Shown here in pieces: positions 23,491-34,331 of a stretch of 64,000 nucleotides of DNA; the first letter of the stretch is position 1; each line of letters begins with the position of its first letter. Origin of the DNA: Mallotus nudiflorus (Eukaryota > Streptophyta > Magnoliopsida > Malpighiales > Euphorbiaceae). The stretch spans positions 702,501-766,500 of the forward strand of contig CANTUR010000280.1 in assembly GCA_947683625.1 (NCBI GenBank). The letters are read 5' to 3'. The position numbers were made by a program, and so were the translations under genes. The notes under the pieces are model-generated. The model was not told the DNA's origin and made no database searches. It saw only the letters and a program-made list of their open reading frames with translations.

Positions 23491-23814
23491 AAAATATTTT
23501 AACCTTTGGCAAAAAAAATCTCAATTACAATTTTAACGTAATTTGTACTTTAGTTAAGATTAATTAAAAATGTCAGCATGGTCATATTTTAACCTTAAAT
23601 GCCACTTGTATATCCTTTTGTTAATTTTGATTAAAATTATAGATAATTTATCAAACTAGAATATTTTTATCAATTTGTAATTTGATAAAAATTAATAAAA
23701 GAAAAATAATAAAAGAAAAATACAAATGCAGTAATTATAAAAAAAATCAGCTAAGATGGCACGTGTATGCATTTTTGTTAATTTTTTAATCAAATTGCTC
23801 ATTATATGAAAATT

Positions 23815-23980
23815 GCAAATATTTGAATAAACTATGAAATTTTTGTCAAAATGTAAAGATCGAAAAAAATTTATAATAAGTCATAAACGTTTTTTTTTTT
23901 TTTTATATCATTTGGCCTGCCTTTATCTCATCATACTCGTAAGTAAATATTTAATAGTAGCATTATTATATCGTACATCT
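23815..23980 (+). repeat. RLP upstream-flank repeat, copy C (interrupted)
   Basis: Matches 6265-6360 closely (ATGAAATTTTTGTCAAAATG, AAGTCATAAACGTT). It is cut at 23980 by the copia element and does not resume as the same repeat immediately after 32925. 23491-23814 is AT-rich with no gene. Confidence 0.6.
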
Positions 23981-24432
23981 TGTTGTGAGTCCTTTTTAGT
24001 GGAACTCACAAGCTTTATATATATATAAAAAAGGGAGAAGTCAAAAAGGCCAAATGAAAAAAAAAAAAAAAAATTACAGCCATCTGCAAGGGGTAAAGGA
24101 AATATATAAGCAACGGAGAGCAAAGATTGGTAGAGCAAAGAGTGAGTAAAATTTAAGTGTTTTGTGTGCTTATGAAAAGTAAAAATATTTTAAAAGGGTT
24201 GAGAAAATTTTTCTCAAATGGTGAGTAACAAAATAATGAGGAAATTATTTTTAAAGTGTTTAGGAAACACTTTGAGTGCTACTATTTTGGTGAGATTTTT
24301 TTGGTACCTCTAGTATTGATCTAGAGAAGATTCTCTCTTATACCTACTATTTTTATAGTGGAAGAATTATTATATTTTTATCTCGTGAACGAAACCCAAA
24401 AATTAAGGGTGAACCACATTAAAATATTGGTG

Positions 24433-24500
<68 letters not shown>

Positions 24501-24650
24501 TATACAGCTGGTTTAACCGCCTATTTTACTCACTCATTGGCTGGTCTAACTGCCTCCATTTAATTTATTTGTTTAATTATTTCTGTAATTATTTTAATTT
24601 GCCTCTGTGAAAATTATTTTGCTGCACCAACTCTGTTAATTTTCCCAACA
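23981..24650 (+). repeat. 5' LTR of the Tork-like copia element
   Basis: 670 bp. Contains an (ATT)n run at about 24433-24500 and two units of a CCGCCTATTTTACTCA-type minisatellite (24505-24560). Ends CCCAACA next to the primer site. An A-run lies at about 24057-24073. Confidence 0.92.
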
Positions 24651-24652
24651 AG

Positions 24653-24664
24653 TGGTATTAGAGC
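24653..24664 (+). other. Primer binding site, initiator tRNA-Met type
   Basis: TGGTATTAGAGC two bases past the LTR differs at one base from the usual TGGTATCAGAGC complement of plant initiator tRNA-Met. Confidence 0.85.
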
Positions 24665-24703
24665 TGTTGGTTCGTGTTCTGGAGACATTATTAAATATTG
24701 CAA

Positions 24704-25727
24704 TGATAAAGGCTAAGACTAGCAAGATGGTCAATTTAATAATACAAATGACCATATATGGAGAAACAAGATGAAGGATCTCCTATTTGTGATGAAGTTG
24801 CATCTACCGGTTTTTGTTACGACAAAACCCGAAGGGAAGGCGGATGAGGAATGGGCATTTGAGCATGAGCAAGTGTGTGGTTTCATTCGACAGTATGTTG
24901 AAGACAATGTGTATAACCATATTATTTGCAATGAAACTCATGCACGGACATTGTGGAACAAACTTGAGGAGCTGTACATTTCAAAAGACCGACAACAATA
25001 AATTATTTTATTTAACAAAATTAATGCAGATAAAATATTGGGAAGGCTCTTTTGTCACCGATCACTTGAATGAAATGCAAGGGATCGTGGATCAGTTGTC
25101 GGGAGTGGGTATAAATTTTGACAATGAAATTCTTGCTCTTATGGTACTAGCTTTTCTGCCAAAGTTATGGGAGACTTTGAAGATTTCACTTACAAACTCT
25201 ACACCAAACGGTGTAGTAAATATGAAGTTTGTCAAAAGCGGTATTCTGAATGAAGAGATGAGACGCAGATCAAAGGGTGTCTCTTCAACACATTCAGTTA
25301 TCTTTGTTGTAAATTCTAAGGGATTAAGTGAGACTCGAAGCTCAAAGCAAAGAGATAAGAGCATAGGAGAGTCAAACAAGTATGCAAATATTGAATGCCA
25401 TTACTACAAAAAGAAAGGTCAAATCAAGAAGTTATATCAAAAGTTCAATGATAAGAACAAAAGCAAAGATGTGAGAAAAGATAACAGTATTAATGATGAT
25501 AAAGCAAATCTTCTCGGAGAATTCAATGTCCTTTTTTATGATGATACTGTTAATCTTACTACCCATGAGACCAGTTGAGTGATTGATAGTGGTGCTTCCA
25601 TTCATGCTACATCTCAAAGAGAATTATTTTCGTTTTACGCTCCAAGAGATTCAATTTGTGAAGATGGAAAATGGCAGTCAAATAAGAGTTGTTGGTGAAG
25701 GAGATGTGTGTTTGGAAATGGCAAATG
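24704..25727 (+). pseudogene. Copia gag and start of protease
   Basis: A copia gag (UBN2-type) is read in two frames joined by a shift near 24998: IWRNKMKDLL and the 24771-25001 stretch, then 25000-25577. The zinc knuckle at about 25398-25440 is damaged: CHYYKKKGQIKKLY has lost two cysteines and the histidine of CX2CX4HX4C. The protease signature VIDSGASIHAT follows at about 25579-25611, after an in-frame TGA at 25576-25578. The solo LTR at 25728 then splits the protease from the integrase. Confidence 0.87.
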
Positions 25728-28700
25728 TGTCACGACCCAAACAAGGAGTCATGATCGGTGCTAGGGAATGGGAATTCTTTCGAATCCGGAACCCATAGCA
25801 AGCCTTAGAAAATGAAATCATGCAATAAATAATTAAAAAGTACGACAAAATTTAAAAAAAATTTTTGAATCAATATATAAAATCAATACTCCAAATCCTT
25901 TCATAAATGAATACATATTCGTACAATTTCAAATATAATTTCTCAGAGTATTCAATATCAAAATAAAATACTACTCTTCCGATACAACAACACTACTAAT
26001 GTAGTTTCTAGAACACAAATCACAGTTCAAATTATACATTTGCATACAATAGCCAGGACTAAAGAACACCGATGAGGAACTCTACAACTAAGGTCTGACG
26101 ATATGGGATCTCTTGAAAAAAAAAATTGAGTGGGGTCAGACCCCACTGAGTGAATTATTATACTATATATACATGCAAACTAAACCATAACAATTAGTCA
26201 TTCCTATATATATATGTATATACACACATTTCACACGAATGCCAAACTCTGCCTTTATAAATATACTAAATGTAGAAAATGTTTAGTTTAATTTATGAAG
26301 GATTCATAGAACCCTAATAATAGCCACCTCAAACAACCCCATTATCACTCTAGCCATACAAGCTCACTTGATTCCAAATAGAACACTTATTCCAATCTGA
26401 ACAGTAGACTGGCCCCGAGACACTAAGTCGACCGAGCTCCAGCAGTCTGGCTGTCAGTGTGATTGGCCCCGAGACACTTAGTCAACTGAGCTCCAGCAAT
26501 CATACTATCTGTCACCTCACATCTTAATTAACCCAATAGATCATTCATTTCACTATGGACAGTAGACTGGCCCCGAGACACTAAGTCAACCGAGCTTTAG
26601 CAGTCTGACTATCAGTATGATTGGCCCCGCAATCACACTACCTATCATACCATTAATCTTAGTCAAAATCAATTAAATCAATTATAATCACCATAATTAA
26701 TTCTCACTCAACCCTTATCTATCGCACCGGTACGTACACGGCCCTAGTGCTACCTACTAGGAAGCACGTTCTATTGATATCCTTCACTAAAAATAAATCT
26801 TTATTCTGAAATTAATTAATGTGGAGCAATATTCATAATAATAAAATCAACCATATATATATATACCAAAAATATACCTAAATATACTCAGTATATTTTG
26901 AGTATATATATACGTCAAACAAAATATGAAATATACTAAAGGTAAACCATTAAAAGAGTTAAAAACAATTAAGTACGTATTAGTAACATAACATGCATTT
27001 TCTCAAAAATATACCTAAATATACAAAAGATACATCCTGAGTACACAAATCATTTAATAAAATATTTATTTATAAATATTCATTTAAATATGTGCTTAGG
27101 TTTAACATATATTCACATTCTATCAAAATAACCTAATTTTCTAGCACACATATATCACAATTAAACCCTAAGTATACCTCTAATGTTTTAGGTTTCAATT
27201 AATAATAAAACATACATTTATTTGGGAAAATATATCAAAAATATACCAAAAATAAACTTAAAAATAATTTAAGTATAGGTTTATAATATAGCATGCAATT
27301 ATTCAAGAATAAACCTAAAATACACTAATCATTAAATAAAATAATTATGATTCGATGTACATTTAAATCATGTATAGATATTAAATTATATCAAACATAA
27401 ACCTAAATATCTAACATACATATATCAAAAATAAACTCTAAATATACCAGTGATATATTAAATGTATATAGAAAATATACAAACATTTATATATCAAGAT
27501 ACACTAAAAATAAACCGAAAATATACCAAATCATATTATAATTAAATTACTGTTTAAAACATATAATGAAAATGAAAAATCCTAAGTCATGCATCCTATA
27601 TGCAATGCGTATATATACAGTATAATAACTTATATATTAGCGCTCCACGAGACAAACTCGGCGGGCCTGCTCCACTAGGTCTCAGTCTCGGCGCAACTAA
27701 ACAAACAAATGATAATATAAATCAGAATAAGTCTATCGACATTCTAGAGACTCACTCTAAGAATATTAGACACAGAATTGGAATAAGAATTCGATCAGAC
27801 ATCACGTTTTATGAGAATTCTATCGAAAATCCGGTAGAACCTCCCTTGTAAAACGGATATCTCTCTACTCAAAGAGTAGAGCCGATCCTGCAAAGAAACA
27901 CACTTCAAAAATAGACACAGAATTCACAACCACAATCCCTTAGTCGGACTCTAAATTACAATTTACCGATCGAGGTCCACAATTCACAGAACACTACAGA
28001 AATACCGAAAATGCCCTTATATAATAAAAATACATTTATTCAATCCAAATTACTTAATTACTCTTGAAACACATTAAAAACCGATAAAAACTCATTTATT
28101 TAGAAAATTCGTATATTATATATATAATTTGAAAATGATTTATGAAAAATAGTTTTAATTAGTTAAAAATACTAAATAATTTATAGAAATCATTTTTATA
28201 CCTTAAATAACTATTAAAACCAATTTAATTACATTTTTAATCAATTTAGTGTCAAATTACCAAAATACCCCTATATATATAAATTCACTAAAATTAATCA
28301 AAAATTCACCAAAAATAGTATAATTACTCAAAAATTAATTTTCTCAACATATAATTCAATAATATCAATAATTATACTCAATTGAACAATTAATTTCAAT
28401 TAAACACATAATTAACCCTATTTTCCAAAATTACATAAACTTAAATAAATTCAAAATAAATATATAAAATTCACAAAAATTAAAAATAAATTTCTAAAAT
28501 GAATTTCAACACCTATAATTACCATAAAACATAATTTCATAATTTAATTAATTTATTTTCGAAAATTAGAAAATATTAATAAAATAATAAAAAATACCCA
28601 AAAATCAAAATAAATTCCAAATATTATAAAAAAATTACCACATGTATATTAAGCTACAAGGAATAAATTTTGTGAAGGGAGTTTTCATGAATCAACCAAA

Positions 28701-29559
28701 TTGAAGCTAAAAAAAATTTGAAACCCTAATAGGCCGAAATTGAGAAATTGAAACCTAGGAAAATCTAGATCATTTTAAGTGAAAAAAAACTTGGAATCAC
28801 ACTCACCGGAGCTCAAGGAGAAGATAGAGATCGGTGGCGTCGAGTTTGGTGGCCGGAATCACGTTGATCGGAGCTTAATCGAGTTTTGGCTTCTCTTTGC
28901 TTTTTCGGTCAAAACATGCCGGAATAGGGAGCTTCAGGCATCGGGAAAGGCTGGAGGTGGAGGAGGAAGGATAAGAGGCACACTGACAGCAAGAAAACCA
29001 TCTTGGAATGACCAGAAATGGAGGAATGGCGATTGAGGATGAAGGAGAAGACCGAGTGGCATAATCGTAAATAATGCAAACTTTTTGATTTTGATTAAAA
29101 ATTAAGTATATATATATCCAAACCATATATTATAATAATATAAAATCTCACACACATTTAATACTCACCACACATATATTTTAATAATTTATACACTTAT
29201 AATTAATTAATTAATATTAAAACTAAATAATAAAAATTAAGTTAATTAATTAAACCCTAATTTAATTTAAATAAATACACATATTTACATTTTATTTAGC
29301 ACTTAAAAATTATGTATGAGTTCATGCAAATTCATAAAACTAGTCAAAATGATTAATATTAAATTATTTACGCATCAATTTTTCCGAAAATAACATTCCC
29401 GGGAAAATTTTATGTAAATACCTTAAAATAATTAAAAATAATTAAAATGAATTTAATAAATAATTAACTAAGTACTTAATAAAAAATATATATATAAAAA
29501 TTATTAACACTACATATCCTGATACAGTTTAAAATTAATAAAAAACTCAGGATATTACA
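25728..29559 (-). mobile_element. Solo LTR of the Tekay-type family, inside the copia element
   Basis: Starts TGTCACGACCC, ends TATTACA. Flanks are a perfect AAATG duplication (25723-25727 and 29560-29564). At 3832 bp it is some 600-670 bp longer than the other copies. Visible causes are a duplicated hairpin block (26402-26639) and an expanded AT-rich TATACCAAAAATA region (26850-27560). It shares the family's hairpin module and AT-rich half but is clearly more diverged than the two LTRs at 49.7 and 57.9 kb. No internal genes remain. Confidence 0.92.
26402..26639. repeat. Duplicated hairpin block in the solo LTR
   Basis: Four hairpin units: CAGTAGACTG type at 26402, GTGTGATTG type at about 26457, CAGTAGACTG type again at about 26561, and a shortened unit ATGATTGGCCCCGCAATCAC at about 26617 whose loop has shrunk to GCCCCG. 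The other LTR copies have two units only. Confidence 0.85.
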
Positions 29560-30720
29560 AAATGACACAAGACTAATTTTGAAGAATGTCAAGCATGTTC
29601 TAGATATTCACCTGAATTTGATCTCAACAGGCAAGCTTGATGATGAAGGTTCCTACAACACCTTCCATAATGGTCAATGGAAACTTACCAAAGGCTCACT
29701 GGTGGTAGCTACAGGTAAAAAGGACTCAGCATTGTACTTTATGCATGCAAATATCTCCAAAGACATGGTGAATGTTGTGGAGAAAGATAATACAGTCGAG
29801 TTATGACATAGAAGACTTGGCCACATAAGTGAGAAAGGGATGACAATGCTGACTAAGAAAAATGTGTTATTTGAAGTAGATCTTATGCATCTAGAGAAAT
29901 GTGTTGATTGTCTTGTAGGAAAGTAAAAAAGAGTTACTTTCAAGAGTTCTCGTCCTTCCAAAATGAAGAATGTGCTGGATTTAATTCATCTTGACTTATG
30001 TGGGCCAATGCCAAAGTCACTTGGTGGTTGTCAGTACTTTATGACTTTCATTGATGATCATTCGCAGAAGATGTGGGCATATACCTTGAAGTCAAAAGAT
30101 CAGGTGCTAAATGACTTCAAGGAATTTCACACCTCGGTGGAGAGACAAACCGACCAAAAGCTGAAGTACATCCGGACAGACAATAGTGGAGAGTATTCTA
30201 GACCATTTGATGCTTATTGTAAATAGCATGGTATTCAACATCAAATGACACCTCCAAAGATGCCGCAATTGAATGGTTTAGCTAAGAGGATGAACATGAC
30301 TTTGATGGAGAGAGTTAGAGCTCTACTCTCACAATCAAAGTTGCCTAAAACATTTTGGGGGGAAGCTCTACTTACAACAGTGCATTTGCTGAACCTTTCA
30401 CTATGTGTTCCTTTACAGTCTGACACTCCAGAGAGGGTGTGATCAGGAAAAGATGTTTCCTATGGTCATCTGCGGGTTTTTGGGTACAAAGCCTTTATGC
30501 ATATTCCTAAAGATGAGAGGTCCAAGCTTAATGTCAAGACACGATAGTGTATGTTCATTGGCTATGGTTAAGATCAACTTTGCTATAGATTTTATGATCC
30601 AGTCCAGAAAAATCTTGTTAGAGGTCATAATGTTGTGTTTATTGAAGACAAGACAATCGAAGATATTGCCAGAGTTAAGAAGAACATCCTTAACTCTGAA
30701 GATGATTCAAATTTGAAGTT
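29560..30720 (+). pseudogene. Copia GAG-pre-integrase and integrase
   Basis: After the solo LTR the frame shows the pre-integrase motif RRLGHISEKGM (29810-29842). The zinc-binding CVDCLVGK follows at about 29901. The catalytic core has IHLDLCGPMP (about 29980-30010), IRTDNSGEY (30170-30197) and the PPKMPQLNGLAKRMN stretch (30251-30295), where the usual glutamate is replaced. FWGEAL sits near 30355. In-frame stops occur at 29804, 29923, 30224 and 30440. Integrase joins cDNA to the host chromosome. Confidence 0.88.
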
Positions 30721-32030
30721 AGTTCCTCCAACAATGGTGCCCAAGGAAGTTGGGGATGAAAATGAAGTTATTCTGCCAAATGGAGGTGATGAAGATGCTC
30801 CCGTTGAGATTCCATCTAAAAATGATAATGATGGTGTTCATAATTAACCACCGGTAAATGAGGCTTCTTTAGTGCCATTGAGGAGATCTAATAGAATCAG
30901 ATAACCTTCTACCAAATATCCTTGAGATCAATATGTGTTACTAACTGATGGAGGGGAGCCAGAAAGCTTTGAAGAAGCTGTGAATGATGAACACAAGCAA
31001 AAATAGTTTGAAGCCATGCAGGATAAGATGAAGTCTTTGCATGAGAACAAGACATTTCAGATGGTGAAGTTGCCTGAAGGTAAGAGAGCTTTGAAGAATA
31101 AGCGGGTGTTCAGGATCAAACATGAAGAACATAATCTCCAGCCACAATTCAAAGCTAGACTGGTTGTAAAAGGATTCAACCAAAGAAAGGGTATTGACTT
31201 TAATGAGATTTTTTCTCTAGTTGTAAAGATGACATCCATCTGTTCTGTGCTTGAAGAAGCAGTTAAGTAAGCTTTTTCCATGAAAGACTTAGGACTAGCA
31301 AAGTAGATTATTGGCATGAAAATTATCAGAGACAGAGGCATCAAGAAACTATGGTTGTCACAAGAGAAGTACATTGTGAATGTACTTTAGAGGTTCAACA
31401 TGTACAATGCTAAAGCAGTTAGCTGTCCTCTTGCTTATCACTTTAAATTGACTTTTTAGCAAAGCCTTTCCCTTAATAATGAGAAGGAAGAGATGGATAG
31501 AATTTCATATGCTTCAACAGTTAGTAGTTTAATGTATGTCATGGTATATACACAGCCAGATATTGCACACTCAGTTGGAGTTGTGAGTTGATTCCTTTCA
31601 AATCCTAGAATGAAACATTTGGCTGCAGTAAAGTGGATTTTCAGGTATCTTTATGAAACGTCCAAAATATGCTTATGTTTTGGAGACACCAAACCTATGT
31701 TAGCTGGATACATAGATGTAGACATGGCAGGCGATGTTGACTCGAGAAATTCAATGTCTAGTTACCTGATTACATTTGCAGGGAGAGCTGTGGCATGGCA
31801 ATCAAAATTACAAAAATGTGTTGCTTTGTCTACCACTGAAGCGGAGTTTATTACAAGAACTGAAGCTTGTAAAGAATTGCTATGGATGAAGAAGTTCTTA
31901 AATAAACTCAATTTTCAAAAATACAAATACGAGCTATTTTGTGATAGTCAGAGTGTTATCCACCTTGATAAGAATTTCTCTTTTCATTCAAGATTAAAAC
32001 ACATTGATGTGAGATATCATTGGATATGAG
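30721..32030 (+). pseudogene. Copia RT (core deleted) and RNase H
   Basis: The RT N-terminal part is present (FKARLVVKGFNQRKGIDFNEIFS at about 31149-31217). Sequence then jumps at about 31250-31270 from the SICSVLEE region straight to AFSMKDLGLAK. The whole block with the catalytic YVDDM motif is missing. RNase H follows: GYIDVDMAGDVDSRNS (about 31707-31755), LSTTEAEFI (31825-31852) and LFCDSQSVIHL (31934-31967). Several stops interrupt RT (31264, 31304, 31388). The deletion alone makes reverse transcription impossible. Confidence 0.88.
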
Positions 32031-32172
32031 ATGTATTGGAGAAGAAGCTATTACAGCTAGAGAAGATCCATACTGATGAAAATGGATAAGACATGTTAAT
32101 AAAAATTCTACCAAGGGAAAAATTCAAATTCTGTTAATTAGCCGCCGGAATGGTAATGACCTCCATGTAGTC

Positions 32173-32186
32173 GAGAGGGGGAGAAT
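32173..32186 (+). other. Polypurine tract of the Tork-like copia element
   Basis: GAGAGGGGGAGAAT lies directly before the 3' LTR start TGTTGTGG. Confidence 0.85.
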
Positions 32187-32920
32187 TGTTGTGGTCCCTC
32201 CTAGTAGAGCCCACAAGCTTTATATAAAAAAAAGGAGAAGTAAAAAAAGTAGGCATCGAATTCAGTGCCTACCAAATGAAAAAAAAAAGAAGGTTTTGTT
32301 TTTTCTCATATGCAGATGGCTATTTATAGCCATCTGCAAGGGGTAAAGGAAATATATAAGCAAGGGAGAACAAAAATTGGTAGAGCAACAAGTGAGTAAA
32401 ATTTAAGTGCTTTGTGTGCTTGTGAAAAAGAGAGTATTTTAAAAGGGTTTGAGAATTTTTTCTCAAAGGGTGAGTGACAAAATAGTGAGAAAATTATTTT
32501 TGGGGTGTTTGGGAAACACTTTGAGTGCCACTATTTTGGTGAGATTTTTTTTGTACCTTTAGTATTGATCTAGAGAAGATTTTCTCTTATACCTACTATT
32601 TTTATAGTGAAAGAATTATTCTGTTTTTGTCCCGTGGACGTAATCCAAAAATTAAGGGTGAACCACGTTAAAATATTGGTGCCATTTTTATTGTTATTAT
32701 TATTTATACGGCCGGTTTAACCGCCTATTTTACTCATCAATTGGCTGGTTTAACCGCCTATTTTACTCACCCATTAGTCAGTCTAACCGTCTATTTTACT
32801 CACTCATTTGTTGGTCTAACCGCCTCTATTTAATTTATTTGTTTAATTATTTCTGCAGTTATTTTAGTTTACCTCTGTGAAAATTATTCCACTGCACCAA
32901 CTCTGTTAATTTTCCCAACA
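32187..32920 (+). repeat. 3' LTR of the Tork-like copia element
   Basis: 734 bp, ends CCCAACA then CATCT. It differs from the 5' LTR by extra sequence at about 32250-32320, including a GCAGATGGC...GCCATCTGC inverted repeat, a shorter ATT run, and four rather than two minisatellite units (32705-32830). Confidence 0.92.
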
Positions 32921-33194
32921 CATCTTTTTTAGTATATCTAGATAATAGGTAGAAGTATAAACTAAAACATCATGAAGCTATAAAGGTAGTTATTAAATTG
33001 TTAGCATTGAACAAAAACATTCCTCTTAGAGCAGCTGTTAATACGAATAAGAGAAACTATATTATAGTCATTTTTGTACATTTAATGTACTTTATGTATA
33101 GAGGAATATATAGAATTGAACATAGTAAAATAAGAAATTAAAAGATTTCGCTGAAATTATTCATTTGAAAATTTCCTAAAAAGCTAATAATAGG

Positions 33195-33560
33195 TTCTCC
33201 CCATCAGAACAATAGTAAATCGGACAGCAAAAATTTATAATACATTATTTATACATCTCTAAACTTATTGATAACAAAATTGTCATAATTAACATACTGC
33301 TCCTAGAAAATCTTCAGTGAAGTGAGGACAATATGAAAAGGAAGGATCAGACATTTTAAGAGGCATAAATTAGCTAAGAAGAAGACTTGGACATGTTTTG
33401 AACCTTTTACATCGGGACCATAGAGCCGATTTGTGTTCACTATATGTTGCATGATAGAATATATTCATTATTAGAGGTGCTTTTGCAGTGCGTTGACGTT
33501 GAACATATTTTTCATGGACAATAAGTCATGAAATATTAATATATTAATATTACAATCCTA
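33195..33560 (+). repeat. RLP upstream-flank repeat, copy D
   Basis: Nearly the same block order as copy A (TCCTAGAAAATCTTCA, GAAAAGGAAGGATCA, TTTGTGTTCACTATATGTTG, TATTCATTATTAGAGGTGC). 32926-33194 holds no recognisable feature. Confidence 0.75.
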
Positions 33561-33960
33561 TTTAAAAAATTGAATAAAATTTACAATAAGTCATAACGTT
33601 ATAATTTATACCAATACCCTTGACGTAGGTATGATATTAAATCTTGACAAGCAAAATTTCCATTACATTATGTATACATCTCCCAAAATTATTAGTAACA
33701 AAATTTTCATCATTAACATACTAATTGAAAATCTTCAATTAACGAAGCGAGAACAGAATGAAAAAAGAAGTATTAAGTTAATTTAGAAAGACATTTTAAG
33801 AGGTAAAATTAGCAGATAAGACTTGGACGTGTTATGAACCTTTTACATTGGGACCATATACAAGACAGACATGTACAGTAAGTCATGAAGTATTACTATG
33901 TTCCACTAGTCATGAAGTATCAACATCCTTCCGCTTAGCAGAAAAATGAAATCAGATTAT
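33561..33960 (+). repeat. RLP upstream-flank repeat, copy E
   Basis: A tandem second copy directly upstream of RLP1 (ATAAGTCATAACGTTATAAT, GATATTAAATCTTGACA, CATCATTAACATACTAATTG, ACATTTTAAGAGG). As it lies next to an RLP promoter it shows the original place of this repeat. Confidence 0.75.
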
Positions 33961-34194
33961 TCTAATTAATTGATTGTAATTCATGAGAACTCGGAGATTA
34001 TCATTAATCTCAACTATTTCTTTTTTACATTTATAATAATCAAAAGCACTTTATCCATATGAAATAAGCATAATCAGTACAAGTTTTTTTGTCAGGAGAG
34101 AATTTTATTAATTATAATTTAGAAAAAAAACTGATCAAATATAAAATGCACACACTCCAAATTTAGATCAAAATTAATTATTCGTTAATTACAA

Positions 34195-34331
34195 AGTCTA
34201 CTCTAGTGTTGACTTGAGATCTATAAATGCCTACAAATTGCTACAGATTTTCTCATCTCAAATCTCAAAAAAATTCCAATTATAACTCTCAAAAAAAAGT
34301 TTCAACAATTTTGTTTTCTTGACTTTTAGTC
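34195..34331 (+). promoter_or_regulatory. RLP1 core promoter and 5' leader
   Basis: TATAAAT at 34222-34228 lies about 105 bp before the ATG at 34332. A pyrimidine/CAA-rich leader fits a start about 30 bp past the TATA box. The block is repeated in inverted orientation at 5525-5615, supporting its being a unit. Confidence 0.6.

Larger units (their letters stand above)
23981..32920 (+). mobile_element. Ty1/copia element, Tnt1/Tork-like, defective, with nested solo LTR
   Basis: LTRs of 670 and 734 bp begin TGTTGTG and end CCCAACA. Both ends are flanked by a perfect CATCT duplication (23976-23980 and 32921-32925). The order gag, protease, integrase, RT, RNase H is that of copia. Removing the 3832-bp solo LTR leaves about 5.1 kb. 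The gag-pol has many stops and lacks the RT catalytic core, so it is non-autonomous. The gene order and the integrase/RNase H motifs resemble Tnt1; the clade name is a judgement from motifs, not from a tree. Confidence 0.92.

Noticed and set aside
27600..27851. 83-codon plus-strand ORF
   Set aside because: Within the solo LTR; equivalent positions in the other LTR copies are not open in the same way.
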